NCBI GenBank assembly: GCA_020348185.1 | Contig: CP070743.1 | Coordinates: forward strand, 210,673-218,158 | Direction: 5' to 3' | Length of the DNA stretch: 7,486 nt | DNA from: Nitrospirota bacterium | GTDB lineage: Bacteria; Nitrospirota; Nitrospiria; Nitrospirales; UBA8639 | Shown: one piece after another, positions 5,530 through 7,486 of the stretch | Layout of the letters: each line of letters starts with the position of its first letter | Numbering within the stretch: position 1 is the first letter of the stretch | The notes under the pieces: generated by a model | Seen by the model: only the letters and a program-made list of their open reading frames with translations | Database searches by the model: none | Told to the model about the DNA's origin: nothing | Made by a program: the position numbers and the translations under genes

Positions 5530-7486
5530 ATGAAAAAAATTGCCTTTATTATTTTGATTGCTGCCAACTTTGGTCTTCCCCTCAATTCATGGGGCAGCTT
5601 CATTGTCCTTTTACTTGGCATGAGCATTGTCTTGGTAGGTAGAGTGTCTGCGGATCGGCAATTGTGGCAATGGAGTGGGCTTATTACTTTTTTGGCCATT
5701 ACCATGCGCCTTGTCTTACCCTCTCATGAGATTAATGAAGGCCACGCCGTCTTTGATCCTGACGCAAACAGCGCTTTGTCTCGTGCTTTGCCCAAGGATG
5801 TGTACGAAGCCATGCGTCAAGATTATGTGGCATTGGATAATTGGTTTGAAATTAGATCCTCGCCAAAGGCCTGGGGTGTTTCAATGGATGCGATATGGGA
5901 GCGTTCTTCCCTGAGCCGATGGCGGGAAGAACTCACTTTTAAGGATCGTTGGGATCTCAGAGTTGGTGCACTGAATGACAGGCGTCATGACTATTATCGA
6001 TTCGGACTTCCTTCTACTGAGGCGTATATACCGCTCGTGTTCCGCTTTGATTTGCCTGCTAGCACAGCGGGTGGGAGGGTATGTTGGCAAGGAAGTGTCT
6101 ACTGGCCGGTTGTTGATGATGCGTATGAAAAGATCATGCATGATCGTGTCGATTGTCGTGACTTGCCGGATATATTTAGCACGATACCCTTAACACTTTA
6201 CGCGGCCGACTTTGATCCTACGCACCCGCTTGCTATGCGGATGGAGAGAACAGGAGTTTACGATTACGCTCCATTCCTCAAGCAGTTGTTTGGATTAGTC
6301 GGAGCATCGGTAACCCTCCTTCTACTAGGACGGATCCGGTTTTCGGCGTTGATTGCTGTGGCTGGAACCGTTTGGACACTGTTCGTCGTTTTTACCAAAC
6401 GTGGTCCTCCTTTTGGTTTCACCAGCATGTCCTATATGCCGCGGGGTACTGACGGACTCACACATTATGGCTGGGGCAGAGAGGTTCTCACTGGCATCCT
6501 GTACGGGCAGTGGGAGTATGCCTTAAGGGGATCGGAGGATATCTTCTTTTTTATGCCTGGGATGCGTTACGTGTGGCCCCCATTGATGGTGTTGTTTGGA
6601 GAAACCTTCTTTGGGTATTGGCTCTTGGTGAGTCTCATGCCTTTTTTAACGATCCTGTTGGCCCGGCATCTTTTTCGTCAAGAATGGCTAGTCATTTTTC
6701 TTGCCTTGTTCATCTTCATTCCCGTTTTTAAAGGTTCGGGGTTTTTTCAGTACAATTATTCATTCCTGGCCGTATATGGAATTGGTGGAGCGATGGCATG
6801 GACTGCGTTTCTTGCTGCCTTAGTGATAATCTATCCTGTTTTTGACAATTCAAAACAACCCTCAACTGGTGCTCTGTTTATAGCGGGAGTGTTCTTTGCT
6901 ATTTCCCTTGCATGCAGACCGAATTTGGTGCCTGGCGTCATGATTATCGTCGTCGCGGCCATGATGGTGTTGGCCTTAAACTCGAATTGGCGCTGGACGG
7001 GAATATTCAAGGCGGGCGCCTTGGGCTGCGGAGCTGCGATGGTGTTTCTCCTTACGTACCACAATTGGTACTTTGGGGATCGTTTCGTTCTTTTAACGAG
7101 TTCCGCTGATCACCACACAAATCTGGTGGTTCCTCCCGGTTATTATGTTGATGTGCTGAAGGCTGTATATAGCGGCGATGCGGATGGGAAGCTCGAGAAA
7201 ATCATTACTAATTTCTTGCTCTGGATCGATTATGGTTGGCCATGGCGACAATTCGCCTATATAAATTTGTGGGTTGCTTTGTTTTGGAGGCAAACGCCCT
7301 TGGCCATTCGTACTATCGCCTTATCACTCATCGCAAACCATAGCGTATTCCTTTTTTACGAAGGGTTCGATCGTTATACTGATGGGCTTTTCATGTTGAG
7401 CCTGATCGTGTTTTTCTGGGCTTTCCGTGAAATGTATTGGCCTCTTTTGATTCGTCGTTGGCCTAGATTTGAACGATATCCCACTT
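5530..7486 (+). CDS. Large polytopic membrane protein, probable GT-C-type glycosyltransferase (C-terminus off the right edge)
   Basis: The frame is open for 652 codons from the ATG at 5530 to the window end. Three N-terminal hydrophobic segments (about 4-18, 22-38, 47-63) lead into a soluble stretch of roughly 185 residues (65-250), probably extracytoplasmic. More helices follow near 252-268, 272-289, 351-379, 385-400, 412-436, 447-461, 467-483, 494-510 and 615-632. Between helices lies a conserved-looking loop, RGTDGLTHYGWGREVL (305-320), then EDIFFFMPGMRYVWPP (336-351). A CRPN motif is at 462-465. An acidic loop after early helices followed by a PG-RY segment resembles lipid-linked-sugar-using GT-C enzymes, but I cannot name a family. 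The start follows an in-frame TAA at 5512-5514; no good Shine-Dalgarno is visible. If it is a GT-C enzyme, the polyprenyl-phosphate sugar synthase at 4125-4856 could supply its donor. Confidence 0.75.
   Translation, partial: MKKIAFIILIAANFGLPLNSWGSFIVLLLGMSIVLVGRVSADRQLWQWSGLITFLAITMRLVLPSHEINEGHAVFDPDANSALSRALPKDVYEAMRQDYVALDNWFEIRSSPKAWGVSMDAIWERSSLSRWREELTFKDRWDLRVGALNDRRHDYYRFGLPSTEAYIPLVFRFDLPASTAGGRVCWQGSVYWPVVDDAYEKIMHDRVDCRDLPDIFSTIPLTLYAADFDPTHPLAMRMERTGVYDYAPFLKQLFGLVGASVTLLLLGRIRFSALIAVAGTVWTLFVVFTKRGPPFGFTSMSYMPRGTDGLTHYGWGREVLTGILYGQWEYALRGSEDIFFFMPGMRYVWPPLMVLFGETFFGYWLLVSLMPFLTILLARHLFRQEWLVIFLALFIFIPVFKGSGFFQYNYSFLAVYGIGGAMAWTAFLAALVIIYPVFDNSKQPSTGALFIAGVFFAISLACRPNLVPGVMIIVVAAMMVLALNSNWRWTGIFKAGALGCGAAMVFLLTYHNWYFGDRFVLLTSSADHHTNLVVPPGYYVDVLKAVYSGDADGKLEKIITNFLLWIDYGWPWRQFAYINLWVALFWRQTPLAIRTIALSLIANHSVFLFYEGFDRYTDGLFMLSLIVFFWAFREMYWPLLIRRWPRFERYPT

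Noticed and set aside
5881..7293. Several 65-86 codon frames on both strands
   Set aside because: All lie within the continuous 652-codon membrane-protein frame.
1..7486. tRNA, rRNA, CRISPR array, toxin-antitoxin pair or phage att site
   Set aside because: Scanned by eye; no cloverleaf, no regularly spaced repeats and no recognisable proteins of these systems.

Overview
The window reads as chromosome of a Nitrospira-like bacterium (phylum Nitrospirota). This is inferred mainly from the left edge, which carries the alpha subunit of a 2-oxoacid:ferredoxin oxidoreductase next to a small CdhB-like subunit. As I recall, that pairing is typical of the five-subunit pyruvate/2-oxoglutarate:ferredoxin oxidoreductases of Nitrospira and Aquificales, which serve the reductive TCA cycle. 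No rRNA, tRNA or CRISPR was seen, so the taxonomic call rests on gene content only.

Left part (1-3507) is core metabolism. On the minus strand, a TTG-started CdhB-like subunit (1202-1816) precedes the alpha subunit (start at 1077, running off the left edge). A 314-base gap with small palindromes follows. Next is a minus-strand two-helix envelope protein of unknown function (2131-2613), divergent from a plus-strand CysQ-type bisphosphate nucleotidase (2683-3507). The 69-base divergent gap carries four tandem heptamers.

Middle part (about 3508-4051) is the wreck of an insertion-sequence transposase of the rve/DDE integrase-core type. It is readable only by switching between all three forward frames. 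It has lost its N-terminus and the middle of its catalytic domain, and contains an in-frame stop.

Right part (4052-7486) is a surface-glycan type region. An AT-rich gene on the minus strand encodes a polyprenyl-phosphate mannose synthase-like GT2 enzyme. Beyond a 260-base AT-rich spacer lies a possible truncated membrane-protein start (5144), which runs into a GC-rich, C-biased island (about 5280-5485) rich in inverted repeats. A long polytopic membrane protein (5530 to the right edge) has a GT-C-like layout. The GT2 enzyme could supply a lipid-linked sugar that a GT-C transferase uses, but this pairing is inferred from family knowledge and proximity. The sharp composition changes, IS wreck and broken reading frame suggest that the boundary between the core block and the glycan block has been rearranged repeatedly. 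I found no clear evidence of a wholly new system; the least explained pieces are the GC-rich island and the heptamer repeat.
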